Positions 36,345 through 43,800 of a stretch of 64,000 bases of DNA are shown piece by piece (position 1 is the stretch's first letter; each line of letters opens with the position of its first letter). The DNA comes from Fusobacterium perfoetens (GTDB lineage Bacteria > Fusobacteriota > Fusobacteriia > Fusobacteriales > Fusobacteriaceae). Where the stretch lies: the NCBI RefSeq assembly GCF_021531595.1, contig NZ_JADYUD010000008.1, positions 47,250 through 111,249 on the forward strand. The letters are read 5' to 3'. The notes under the pieces were generated by a model, which did no database searches, was not told the origin of the DNA, and saw only the letters and a list, made by a program, of their open reading frames with translations. The translations under genes were made by a program, and so were the position numbers.

Positions 36345-36683
36345 ATGGCATCTATTTTTACAAAAATAATCAATAGAGAAATACCTGCTGCTATAGTTTT
36401 TGAAAATGATAAGGTTATAGCTTTTAAGGATATAAATCCTCAGGCACCTGTACATATTCTTGTTGTTCCCAAAAAAGAAATAGCAACAGTAAATGATATA
36501 AAAGAAGAAGACAAGGAACTTATTGGTGAAGTTTATCTTGCCATAGGAAAAATTGCTGCTGATTTGGGAATAGCAGAAGAGGGATACAGAGTAATTGCAA
36601 ACTGTAATGAGTATGGAGGACAAGAAGTATTTCATATTCATTTCCATCTTCTTGGAGGAAAAAAATTAGGTCCTCTTGTATAG
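36345..36683 (+). CDS. HIT (histidine triad) family nucleotide hydrolase
   Basis: A HinT-type purine nucleoside phosphoramidase. It shows the start IFTKIINREIPA, FKDINPQAPVHILVVPKK, and the triad VFHIHFHLLGG. 112 residues is usual. Terminator immediately downstream closes the rpiB-hit unit. Confidence 0.94.
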   Translation: MASIFTKIINREIPAAIVFENDKVIAFKDINPQAPVHILVVPKKEIATVNDIKEEDKELIGEVYLAIGKIAADLGIAEEGYRVIANCNEYGGQEVFHIHFHLLGGKKLGPLV

Positions 36684-36717
36684 GAAATAAAAAATATAAA
36701 AATAAAAAATTTTTTTC

Positions 36718-36750
36718 ACAGAGACTTAGTTTTAGTCTCTGTTTTTTTTT
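36718..36750 (+). terminator. Terminator after HIT gene
   Basis: ACAGAGACT / AGTCTCTGT hairpin (36718-36726 with 36734-36742) followed by a long T-run. Confidence 0.93.
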
Positions 36751-36801
36751 ATTGTTATAAAAAATATGAAATCAAAAAAATAATTCAAAAAAAATTTATT
36801 A

Positions 36802-36828
36802 TTGACTTATTTTTTTTTATACTATAAT
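36802..36828 (+). promoter_or_regulatory. Promoter of the nhaC leader
   Basis: TTGACT (36802-36807) and TATAAT (36823-36828) with a 15-base spacer; an overlapping TATACT at 36819-36824 is also present. The transcript would start near 36835, just before the structured leader. Confidence 0.6.
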
Positions 36829-36834
36829 AGCCTA

Positions 36835-37027
36835 AGAAACAACGAATACAAATCGCTTAGTTTTATTATATAATTTCACTATTATCTTAATAAAAAAGCG
36901 GGGGACCCACTTTATGAACAAAGGTTTTATGTTCATGCTAACCTCGTCACACATTTTCGGGGGGCTATGGGGTCTTACATAGATTTAGTCTGTATAACAC
37001 CATGCACTGTCATGGTGTTTTTTATTT
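36835..37027 (+). promoter_or_regulatory. Riboswitch-like leader of nhaC (c-di-AMP ydaO-like motifs) with attenuator
   Basis: A 190-nt G-rich leader in otherwise A/T DNA. It contains ATCGCTTAG (36852-36860), AGCGGGGGACCCA (36897-36909), a hairpin ATGAAC/GTTCAT (36914-36936) and GCTAACCTCG (36937-36946), then CTATG/CATAG and an intrinsic terminator. GGGGGACCCA and GCTAACCTCG are consensus pieces of the ydaO/yuaA c-di-AMP riboswitch. The intervening GGGGTGAATC block of that class is missing, so this is a variant, a partial aptamer, or another cation-related class such as the Na+-sensing DUF1646 type. A leader terminator 110 bases before the ATG supports transcriptional control. Confidence 0.6.
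36996..37027 (+). terminator. Attenuator terminator in nhaC leader
   Basis: AACACCATG / CATGGTGTT (36996-37004 with 37011-37019), loop CACTGT, followed by TTTTTTATTT. It lies upstream of the coding region, so it must be bypassed for nhaC expression. Confidence 0.9.
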
Positions 37028-37136
37028 CATTAAAAAAATTGTTTATAAAAAAATTAAAATAAAATCAAAAAATCAAGGGGTGATATTTAGGATTTAATTC
37101 ATTGAATTAATATTCTAGAGATTAAGGAGGTATCTT

Positions 37137-38594
37137 ATGAAACAAAAAACAGAAAATGTCAGAGAAACAAAATTTATACACGCATTTATACCATTAGTAT
37201 TTTTGGTATGTTCTCTTACATACACCATAAGGTACACCAATGCAGATCCACATATTCCTATTATGATTTCAGGAATGCTTGCAGCTTGTGTTGCAATGTT
37301 TTCATTAAAATATAAATGGGACTATATACTTGAAGGAATTTTAAATACAATTAAGTCATCAATGGAAGCAGCTATAATTCTTCTTATAATTGGAATGGTT
37401 GTAGGAAGCTGGATTATTTCTGGTGTAGTTCCTACAATGATTTTTTATGGATTAAAAATAATTTCTCCAGGAATATTTCTTCCAGCAGCTCTTATTCTTG
37501 CTCTTATAGTTGCTCTTGCAACAGGAAGTTCATGGAGTACAGCAGCAACTGTAGGAATTGCTCTTATGGGAGTTGGAACAGGACTTGGAATTCCTCCTCA
37601 AATAACAGCAGGAGCAATAATTTCTGGGGCATATATGGGAGATAAACTTTCTCCTCTTTCAGATACAACAAATCTTGCACCAGCTATGGCAGGATCAAAT
37701 CTGTTTGAACATATAAAAGCAATGCTTGCCACAACTATACCAAGTTTTATAATAACACTTATCCTTTTCTGTATAATAGGAAGCAGATATGCAGGTTCTG
37801 ATATAGATACAGCAACACTTAATTCAATATTAGGAACATTACAGAATCAGTTTTATATAAGTCCTTTATTATTTATAGTTCCTGTTATAACAATAACACT
37901 TGTTGTTAAAAAAGTTCCTGCTATTCCAGGTCTTTTCTGTGGAAGTTTAATAGGTGGAATTGCAGCTATGGTATTCCAAAAAACATCTCTTTCTGATTTT
38001 ATAACTGCTCTTCAAAAAGGTTATGTGTCACAATCAGGAAATGCTGTTGTAGATGAACTTCTTACAAGAGGAGGAATGAACAGCATGATGTGGACAGTAT
38101 CTCTTATAATATGTGCTCTTTTTCTTGGAGGAGTTATGGAGAGAGCTGGAATGCTTAATGCTATAGCAAATAAGATTTTAAGCCTTGCAAAATCAACAGG
38201 AAGTCTTATTCTTGCAACAATATTTACAGCTATTGCTTCAAATGCTTTAGCTGCAGAACAATATCTTTCAATAGTTATTACAGGAAGAATATTTAAAGAT
38301 GCTTATGCAAAAAGAAATCTTCATCCAGTAACTCTTTCAAGAGTTTTAGAAGATTCAGGAACACTATCATCTCCACTTTTCCCATGGAACAGTTGTGGTG
38401 CTTACATGATTGCAGCTCTTGGAATAGCTCCTTGGATATATGTTCCATATTGTTTCTTAAATTTAATTAACCCTGTAATTTCAGCAATATATGGATATAC
38501 AGGATTTACAATTAAATATCTTAATGGAGAAAATGAAAAAAAATTCCATTTTAAAAAAGCTTTACTTACAATGTTAAATATTTTTCATAAATAA
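37137..38594 (+). CDS. nhaC: NhaC-family Na+/H+ antiporter
   Basis: An inner-membrane antiporter of the NhaC family with about 11-12 predicted helices. Conserved parts include IIGMVVGSWIISGVVPTMI, ALATGSSWSTAATVGIALMG, AGAIISGAYMGDKLSPLSDT and the late ALAAEQYLSIVITGRIF and EDSGTLSSPLFPWNSCGAYM. The 485-residue length is normal. Members transport Na+ or, in some cases, amino or organic acids in exchange. SD AAGGAGG 6 bases before the ATG. Expression probably depends on the leader RNA upstream. A bidirectional terminator/repeat lies behind it. Confidence 0.92.
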   Translation: MKQKTENVRETKFIHAFIPLVFLVCSLTYTIRYTNADPHIPIMISGMLAACVAMFSLKYKWDYILEGILNTIKSSMEAAIILLIIGMVVGSWIISGVVPTMIFYGLKIISPGIFLPAALILALIVALATGSSWSTAATVGIALMGVGTGLGIPPQITAGAIISGAYMGDKLSPLSDTTNLAPAMAGSNLFEHIKAMLATTIPSFIITLILFCIIGSRYAGSDIDTATLNSILGTLQNQFYISPLLFIVPVITITLVVKKVPAIPGLFCGSLIGGIAAMVFQKTSLSDFITALQKGYVSQSGNAVVDELLTRGGMNSMMWTVSLIICALFLGGVMERAGMLNAIANKILSLAKSTGSLILATIFTAIASNALAAEQYLSIVITGRIFKDAYAKRNLHPVTLSRVLEDSGTLSSPLFPWNSCGAYMIAALGIAPWIYVPYCFLNLINPVISAIYGYTGFTIKYLNGENEKKFHFKKALLTMLNIFHK

Positions 38595-38605
38595 AAAATT
38601 ATAAT

Positions 38606-38650
38606 AGAGGGCTGTTGCATTTTATAATTTATAAAATACAACAGCCCACA
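38606..38650. repeat. Palindromic repeat copy B, probable bidirectional terminator
   Basis: GGGCTGTTG / CAACAGCCC (38609-38617 with 38639-38647) continues inward as ATTTTATA / TATAAAAT with one mismatch, giving an almost perfect 18-bp hairpin. It is related to copies at 25239-25290 and 51352-51420, and lies between convergent nhaC and ldhA. Confidence 0.85.
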
Positions 38651-38676
38651 TTTTTTATTATAAAGTAAATTTTTGG

Positions 38677-39717
38677 TTATCCTACTACACGGCAGTTTTC
38701 ATCATTTTTATCGCATATATATTTAACTTCATTTACAAGAGGTTTTCCTTCAATAAAATCTCTTATATTATTTAATGTAGTAATTGTTATTGCTTCAATA
38801 GCTTCTTTTGTAAAGTAAGCCTGATGAGAAGTGATAAGAACATTATGGAAAGAAAGAAGTCTTCCTAAAATATCATCTTCAATCACCTCATCAGATTTAT
38901 CTTCAAAGAAATAATTTGCTTCTTCTTCATAAACATCAAGAGCAGCAGCTCCTATTTTTTTATCTTTTAAGGCTTCTACAAGATCAACTGAATCTATTAA
39001 AAGTCCTCTTCCTGTATTAACAATCATAACTCCATCTTTCATTTTTGCCATTGATTCTCTATTTATCATATATTGAGTTTCTTTAGTAAGAGGACAGTTT
39101 AAAGAAATAATATCTGATTCTCTGTATAAAGTATCAAGATCAACAAATTCAAAGCCAAGCTCTTTTGCTTTTTCATAATTTGGGTAAGGATCATAGGCAA
39201 TAACTTTTGTTCCAAAACCTTTTAATATTTTTATAAGAATTTGAGCTATTTTTCCTGCACCTATAATACCTACAGTTTTTTCATGCAGATCATATCCCAT
39301 AAGACCATTTATAGAAAAATTTCCTTCTCTTGTACGAACATATGCTTTATGAATTTTTCTGCTCAGAGAAAGAATCATTCCCATAGTATATTCTGCTATT
39401 GAGTAAGGAGAATAGGCAGGAACTCTTACAACTTGAAATCTTCCTTTGATATCTTTAAAAGAGATATTGTTGTATCCTGCACATCTCATTGCAAGAAGTT
39501 TAACTCCATTTTCAGCCATAATATCAATAACTTTTTTATCTATTGTATCATTTGCAAAAGCACAAACAATTTCATATCCCTTTGTAAGAGGTGCAGTCTC
39601 CTCAGTAAGTTTTCCTTTTAGAAATTTCATTTCTATATTATAATCTTTTCCATATTTATTAAAAAATTCTTTGTCATATGATTTTATGTCAAAAAATAAT
39701 ACTTTTTTCTTTTCCAT
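38677..39717 (-). CDS. ldhA: D-lactate dehydrogenase (2-hydroxyacid dehydrogenase family)
   Basis: An NAD-dependent D-2-hydroxyacid dehydrogenase reducing pyruvate to D-lactate in fermentation. Seen: LLAMRCAGYNNISF, the nucleotide-binding turn TVGIIGAGKIAQ (third Gly of GxGxxG replaced by Ala), AYDPYPN, VNTGRGLLIDS with the catalytic Arg, acidic partner in the DVYEEEANYFFED block, and the catalytic His in ITSHQAYFT. The last two blocks are typical of D-LDH rather than of glycerate dehydrogenases. 346 residues, with a short cysteine-containing tail (YICDKNDENC). Confidence 0.9.
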   Translation of the reverse strand: MEKKKVLFFDIKSYDKEFFNKYGKDYNIEMKFLKGKLTEETAPLTKGYEIVCAFANDTIDKKVIDIMAENGVKLLAMRCAGYNNISFKDIKGRFQVVRVPAYSPYSIAEYTMGMILSLSRKIHKAYVRTREGNFSINGLMGYDLHEKTVGIIGAGKIAQILIKILKGFGTKVIAYDPYPNYEKAKELGFEFVDLDTLYRESDIISLNCPLTKETQYMINRESMAKMKDGVMIVNTGRGLLIDSVDLVEALKDKKIGAAALDVYEEEANYFFEDKSDEVIEDDILGRLLSFHNVLITSHQAYFTKEAIEAITITTLNNIRDFIEGKPLVNEVKYICDKNDENCRVVG

Positions 39718-39784
39718 TTTACAACCTCCATAAATATTTAATTAATTTTATGTATATAGTATATCATTTGAAAAAATTTATTAC

Positions 39785-39819
39785 TACAAATTCTTTATTT
39801 TTTTAATAAAGAATTTGTA
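39785..39819. repeat. 15-bp inverted repeat between divergent ldhA and popT
   Basis: TACAAATTCTTTATT and AATAAAGAATTTGTA (39785-39799 with 39805-39819) are perfectly complementary around a T-rich loop. It is between two divergent start codons, 68 bases upstream of ldhA, so an operator is possible; it has no T-run on the right and is not an obvious terminator. Confidence 0.6.
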
Positions 39820-39946
39820 AAAATATATTTTTTGTAGTTTATGTACTGCTTTAAAGCATTATAAATATTTTATTTTTTATTCTTTTTTTAACTTTTATAT
39901 GATAAAATACGATTTGTAGTACAAAAGTAACAGGAGGCTTTAAAAA

Positions 39947-40687
39947 ATGTTTAAAAATATACTTAAAGGTGTAGGAATAGGAGTTGCCAATATTATTCCA
40001 GGTGTCTCAGGAGGAACTTTGGCAGTTGTTTTTGGAATATATGATTATCTTATGGAAGCAGTTGCTTGTTTTTTAACAGCATCAAGAGAGAAAAAGAAAG
40101 AATATGCAAAATTTCTTATTCAGATAGGTATAGGAGCAGGAGCAGGAATATTAATTTTTGCAAGAGTAATAGAATATCTTTTTGCTCATTATCCTGTGCA
40201 GACAAAAATAGCTTTTGTTATTCTTATTCTTCCTTCAATTCCACTTATAGTGAAGGGGGAAAATTACAGAGATAAAAAGAATATTATTTCTTTTATTTTA
40301 GGTTTTATATCTATAATGCTTTTTACTTATGCAGCAATTAAAGTTTCAGGAGGGCCTCAGGAATTTGAAAATGTGAGAACAGTTTTTTCTTTTTCTTATT
40401 ATATAAAATTGGCTTTTTGTGGATTTATAGCTATAGGAGCTATGATTATTCCTGGAATTTCTGGTTCATTTCTTCTTTTAATATTAGGAGAATATCAAAA
40501 TATTCTTTCATATATTAATAATTTTCAGATAGTTCCTATGATGTATCTTGCTGTTGGAATGGGAATGGGTGCACTTGGATTTACAAAAGTTATAAATTAC
40601 TGTTTGAAAAATTACAGAAGTCTTACTCTTTTCTTTATACTTGGAATAATAATTGCATCACTTATACAGCTTTTATTAAATTTATAA
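39947..40687 (+). CDS. popT: DUF368 protein, polyprenyl-phosphate translocase (PopT) family
   Basis: A polytopic membrane protein of the DUF368 family, members of which have been shown to flip undecaprenyl phosphate back across the inner membrane for reuse in wall synthesis. It begins with GVGIGVANIIPGVSGGTLAV, and the repeat AIGAMIIPGISGSFLLLILG occurs in the second half; these two inverted-topology PGxSG motifs define the family. 246 residues, about eight helices. Monocistronic, with terminator downstream. The gene symbol is by family inference. Confidence 0.88.
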   Translation: MFKNILKGVGIGVANIIPGVSGGTLAVVFGIYDYLMEAVACFLTASREKKKEYAKFLIQIGIGAGAGILIFARVIEYLFAHYPVQTKIAFVILILPSIPLIVKGENYRDKKNIISFILGFISIMLFTYAAIKVSGGPQEFENVRTVFSFSYYIKLAFCGFIAIGAMIIPGISGSFLLLILGEYQNILSYINNFQIVPMMYLAVGMGMGALGFTKVINYCLKNYRSLTLFFILGIIIASLIQLLLNL

Positions 40688-40697
40688 ATTATTATGT

Positions 40698-40745
40698 ATT
40701 CCTGCATTAATGACAAAATGTTTTTAATGTAGGAATTTTTTTATA
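40698..40745 (+). terminator. Terminator after popT
   Basis: ATTCCTGCATTAA / TTAATGTAGGAAT (40698-40710 with 40724-40736), one G-T wobble, followed by TTTTTTATAT. Confidence 0.85.
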
Positions 40746-40764
40746 TCTATTAATAATGAAAAAA

Positions 40765-40798
40765 AGAAAAAAGCCGAATATCAAAAGATATTCGGCAT
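40765..40798 (-). terminator. Terminator after rpsT
   Basis: GCCGAATATC / GATATTCGGC (40773-40782 with 40787-40796), 4-base loop, followed on the minus strand by TTTTTTC. Confidence 0.93.
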
Positions 40799-40828
40799 TT
40801 CTTTGTTTTGGTTGTTAGTCAACAAGAA

Positions 40829-41089
40829 TTATAAAGCGTTAACTTTAGCTGCTAATCTAGCTTTTTTTCTAGAAGCTGTATTTTTCTTTAATACACCTTT
40901 AGTAACTGCTTTGTCAAATTCTTTGTAAGCTACAGTTAAAGCTGCCTTAGCTGCTTCAACATCAGCAGTTTCAACAGCTGCTAAAACTTTTTTAGTCATA
41001 GTTTTAACTCTAGTTTTTACTGCTTGATTTCTCACTCTGTTTCTCTCGTTGATTAATACTCTCTTTTTAGCTGATTTTGAGTTTGCCAA
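40829..41089 (-). CDS. rpsT: 30S ribosomal protein S20
   Basis: An 86-residue basic helical protein with the family start MANSKSAKKRVLINERNR and the GVLKKNTASRKKARLAAKVN C-terminus. It binds 16S rRNA early in 30S assembly. GGAGG precedes the ATG. It is transcribed alone, divergent from the helicase gene; the 249-base gap holds both promoters, but no consensus pair stands out. Confidence 0.97.
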   Translation of the reverse strand: MANSKSAKKRVLINERNRVRNQAVKTRVKTMTKKVLAAVETADVEAAKAALTVAYKEFDKAVTKGVLKKNTASRKKARLAAKVNAL

Positions 41090-41338
41090 ATTAAAAACCT
41101 CCTAAATAATTATAAATAAAATAATAATGTTTTTTGGTAACTTATTTTATCATGGTCTTAAAATTTAACAGGTAAGATCTAAAAGAGAGACACATATCTA
41201 AAACAATGGACCAAAGATATTATATCATAAAAAGCTGAAATGTAAAAGGAAAAAATAAAAAAGAGTATCTATTTTTTTAAAAAAAGGTTATCATATAGGC
41301 TGAATAAGTTTTGAAATTTTATTTAGAGAGGATTTCTT

Positions 41339-43783
41339 ATGAATATAGAAGAAAAAATATCTCTTGAAGCCAGAGAAAAAATGGCCTTTGAGATTGAAGA
41401 GTCTGGTGGAAACGAAGTATTCTTTCGTGGAATCCTTGATGAAAATAAAATAGTAGCAGATGTTGAAGTCCTTGCTAAAGGAAACAGATACAGTGTTCCT
41501 GCTATTTTAAAAAGAATGAAAAAAAATGAAATTATTATACATAATCATCCTTCAGGATATCTTTATCCTTCTGATGCAGATGTAGAAATAGCATCAATTT
41601 TCGCAGACAGAATGGACGGAGGGTCATATATTATAGATAATAGTGCTGAAAATGTTTATGTTATTACAGAAGCATATTTTGATGAAAATAAAAAAATAGA
41701 TATAAAACCTTATTTTGAAAGAAATGGACTTCTCTCTCAGTGCTTTAAGGAATTTGAATATAGAGATGAACAGCTTCATATGGCTGAGCATATTGAAAAA
41801 GGTCTTAACGATGAAAAAAAAGTTGTTGTGGAAGCAGGAACAGGAACAGGAAAAACTCTTGCATACCTTATTCCAAGTATTCAATGGGCTGTTGAAAATG
41901 GAAAAAAGGTTATTATATCAACAAATACAATAAATTTACAGGAGCAGCTTTTAAATAAAGACATTCCTATTGTAAAAAAAATAATGCAGAAAGATTTTAA
42001 ATATCTTTTAGTTAAAGGAAGAGGGAATTTTTTATGTAACAGAAAACATGCTAATCTTCTTTCAATGAAACCTGCAGATTTAGAAGAATTTTCACAAGAT
42101 CAGAAAAAGCAGTTTGAGGCACTTATAAACTGGGGAAAAGAAACAAGAATAGGGGATAAATCTGAACTTTATTTTGAAGTTGATTATACAGTTTGGGAAT
42201 ATTTCCAAAGTGAGACAGATATATGTGCAGGTTCAAGATGCCCTTATAAAAGCGAATGTTTCTTTTTAAAATCAAGAGAAGAAAAGAAAAAAGCAGATAT
42301 TTTAATTGCTAATCATCATATTTTTTTCTCGGATCTTGCAATAAGAAAAGAGATAGGATTTAATACAGATTATTCTATTCTTCCTGAATATGGATTAGTT
42401 GTTTTTGATGAAGCCCATAATATTCAGAAAGTAGCAAGAGACTATTTTTCTTATGAAGTTTCAAAATATGGTTTTACAAAAGCGATGAATCAGATTCATA
42501 ATGTTTCTAATAATAAGAAACATAAAGGACAGCTTGAAATACTTCTTCAATATTTGAAAAAAAGAAATTATGAAGATAAGGAAGTTGTAGAAAAATTATT
42601 GGAAAATGATGTAAGAATAAATCATAATAATCTTTTTAAAGCAGGACGGGATTATTTTGACAGACTTATTGAGATTTTTTCAAAAGGACAGGTTGGAAGC
42701 ATAAGTTTCAGAATAAAAAAAGATGAAATTATGGCTTCATCTTTTTACAGTATGCTTAATGATGTAAAAGAAAATTTCATACTGGAATTTAATACCTATC
42801 TTCGTACTGCAAGAAAAATTATAACATCTTTGAAAGATACTGAAGATAATGATGGAATTATTAATGATTTTAGTAAATATATAGAAAGACTTGAAACATT
42901 TTTTGAAAATTTCAAATTTATAAATAATCTTGATGATGAAGAATTTATTTATTGGGTTGAAGTAAATAATAAAAAGAGTAACTCAAAACTTGTTGCCACT
43001 CCTTTAAATATAGATGGAGAATTAAGTGAAAATCTTTATTCAAATTTAAAGCAGCTTATATTTACATCAGCTACCATAGCAGTTGAAAATAATTTTGACT
43101 ATTTTAAAAAATCAATCGGACTTGAAGAGGAAACATATGATAAGATAATTGCCTCTCCTTTTGATTATGACAGACAAATGAAAGTTTATATTCCGAGTGG
43201 ACTTCCAGATCCAAATGATAGAAACTTTTTAGATGAGATTGAACCTCTTTTAAAAAAGATGATTTTAAAAACAAAGGGAAGAACTTTTGTTCTTTTTACA
43301 TCTTATAAATCTTTAAATTATATGTATTATATGTTAAGGGAAGAACTTGAAGAAAATGGGATTAATTTTTTTATTCAGGGAATGTATCCAAGAACAAAGT
43401 TAGTAGAAATGTTTAAGAACAGCGATTCTCCTGTATTATTTGGAACAGACTCTTTCTGGGAGGGAGTAGATGTAAAAGGAGAAAAACTTGTTTCTGTTAT
43501 AATAGTAAAACTTCCTTTTAAAGTTCCAAGTGATCCTGTTACAGAAGCTATAATTGAGACATATGAGCTTCAGGGAAAAAATCCTTTTATAGAATATCAG
43601 ATTCCAGAATCTGTTATTAAATTTAAACAAGGAATAGGGCGTCTTATAAGAAGTAAAGAAGACAGAGGAATTATAACAATTCTAGATAATAGAATAGTGA
43701 CAAAAAGATATGGGAAATATTTCCTTGATAGTATTCCTACAAAGAATATTCAAAGGATAGATCAGAGTGAAATTACAGGCTAA
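41339..43783 (+). CDS. dinG: DinG-family helicase with N-terminal JAMM (RadC/JAB-like) domain
   Basis: 814 residues in two parts. Residues 1 to about 125 form a JAMM/RadC-like domain with the complete metal motif HxHx7SxxD (H68-N-H70, S78, D81) in IIIHNHPSGYLYPSDAD and a candidate Glu at position 26. From about 140 there is an XPD/DinG-type superfamily 2 helicase: Walker A EAGTGTGKT (165-173), FeS cysteines GNFLCNRKH and ICAGSRCPYKSECFF, DEAH box VFDEAHN, and motif VI IGRLIRSKEDRG. DinG unwinds R-loops and D-loops 5'-3'. The usual partner domain in Firmicutes is an exonuclease; here it is JAMM. Confidence 0.88.
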   Translation: MNIEEKISLEAREKMAFEIEESGGNEVFFRGILDENKIVADVEVLAKGNRYSVPAILKRMKKNEIIIHNHPSGYLYPSDADVEIASIFADRMDGGSYIIDNSAENVYVITEAYFDENKKIDIKPYFERNGLLSQCFKEFEYRDEQLHMAEHIEKGLNDEKKVVVEAGTGTGKTLAYLIPSIQWAVENGKKVIISTNTINLQEQLLNKDIPIVKKIMQKDFKYLLVKGRGNFLCNRKHANLLSMKPADLEEFSQDQKKQFEALINWGKETRIGDKSELYFEVDYTVWEYFQSETDICAGSRCPYKSECFFLKSREEKKKADILIANHHIFFSDLAIRKEIGFNTDYSILPEYGLVVFDEAHNIQKVARDYFSYEVSKYGFTKAMNQIHNVSNNKKHKGQLEILLQYLKKRNYEDKEVVEKLLENDVRINHNNLFKAGRDYFDRLIEIFSKGQVGSISFRIKKDEIMASSFYSMLNDVKENFILEFNTYLRTARKIITSLKDTEDNDGIINDFSKYIERLETFFENFKFINNLDDEEFIYWVEVNNKKSNSKLVATPLNIDGELSENLYSNLKQLIFTSATIAVENNFDYFKKSIGLEEETYDKIIASPFDYDRQMKVYIPSGLPDPNDRNFLDEIEPLLKKMILKTKGRTFVLFTSYKSLNYMYYMLREELEENGINFFIQGMYPRTKLVEMFKNSDSPVLFGTDSFWEGVDVKGEKLVSVIIVKLPFKVPSDPVTEAIIETYELQGKNPFIEYQIPESVIKFKQGIGRLIRSKEDRGIITILDNRIVTKRYGKYFLDSIPTKNIQRIDQSEITG

Positions 43784-43800
43784 AAAACTACGGAGGAATT

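Noticed and set aside
38677..39717. Erythronate-4-phosphate or glycerate dehydrogenase
   Set aside because: The C-terminal ITSHQAYFT and EEANYFFED segments are those of D-lactate dehydrogenases.
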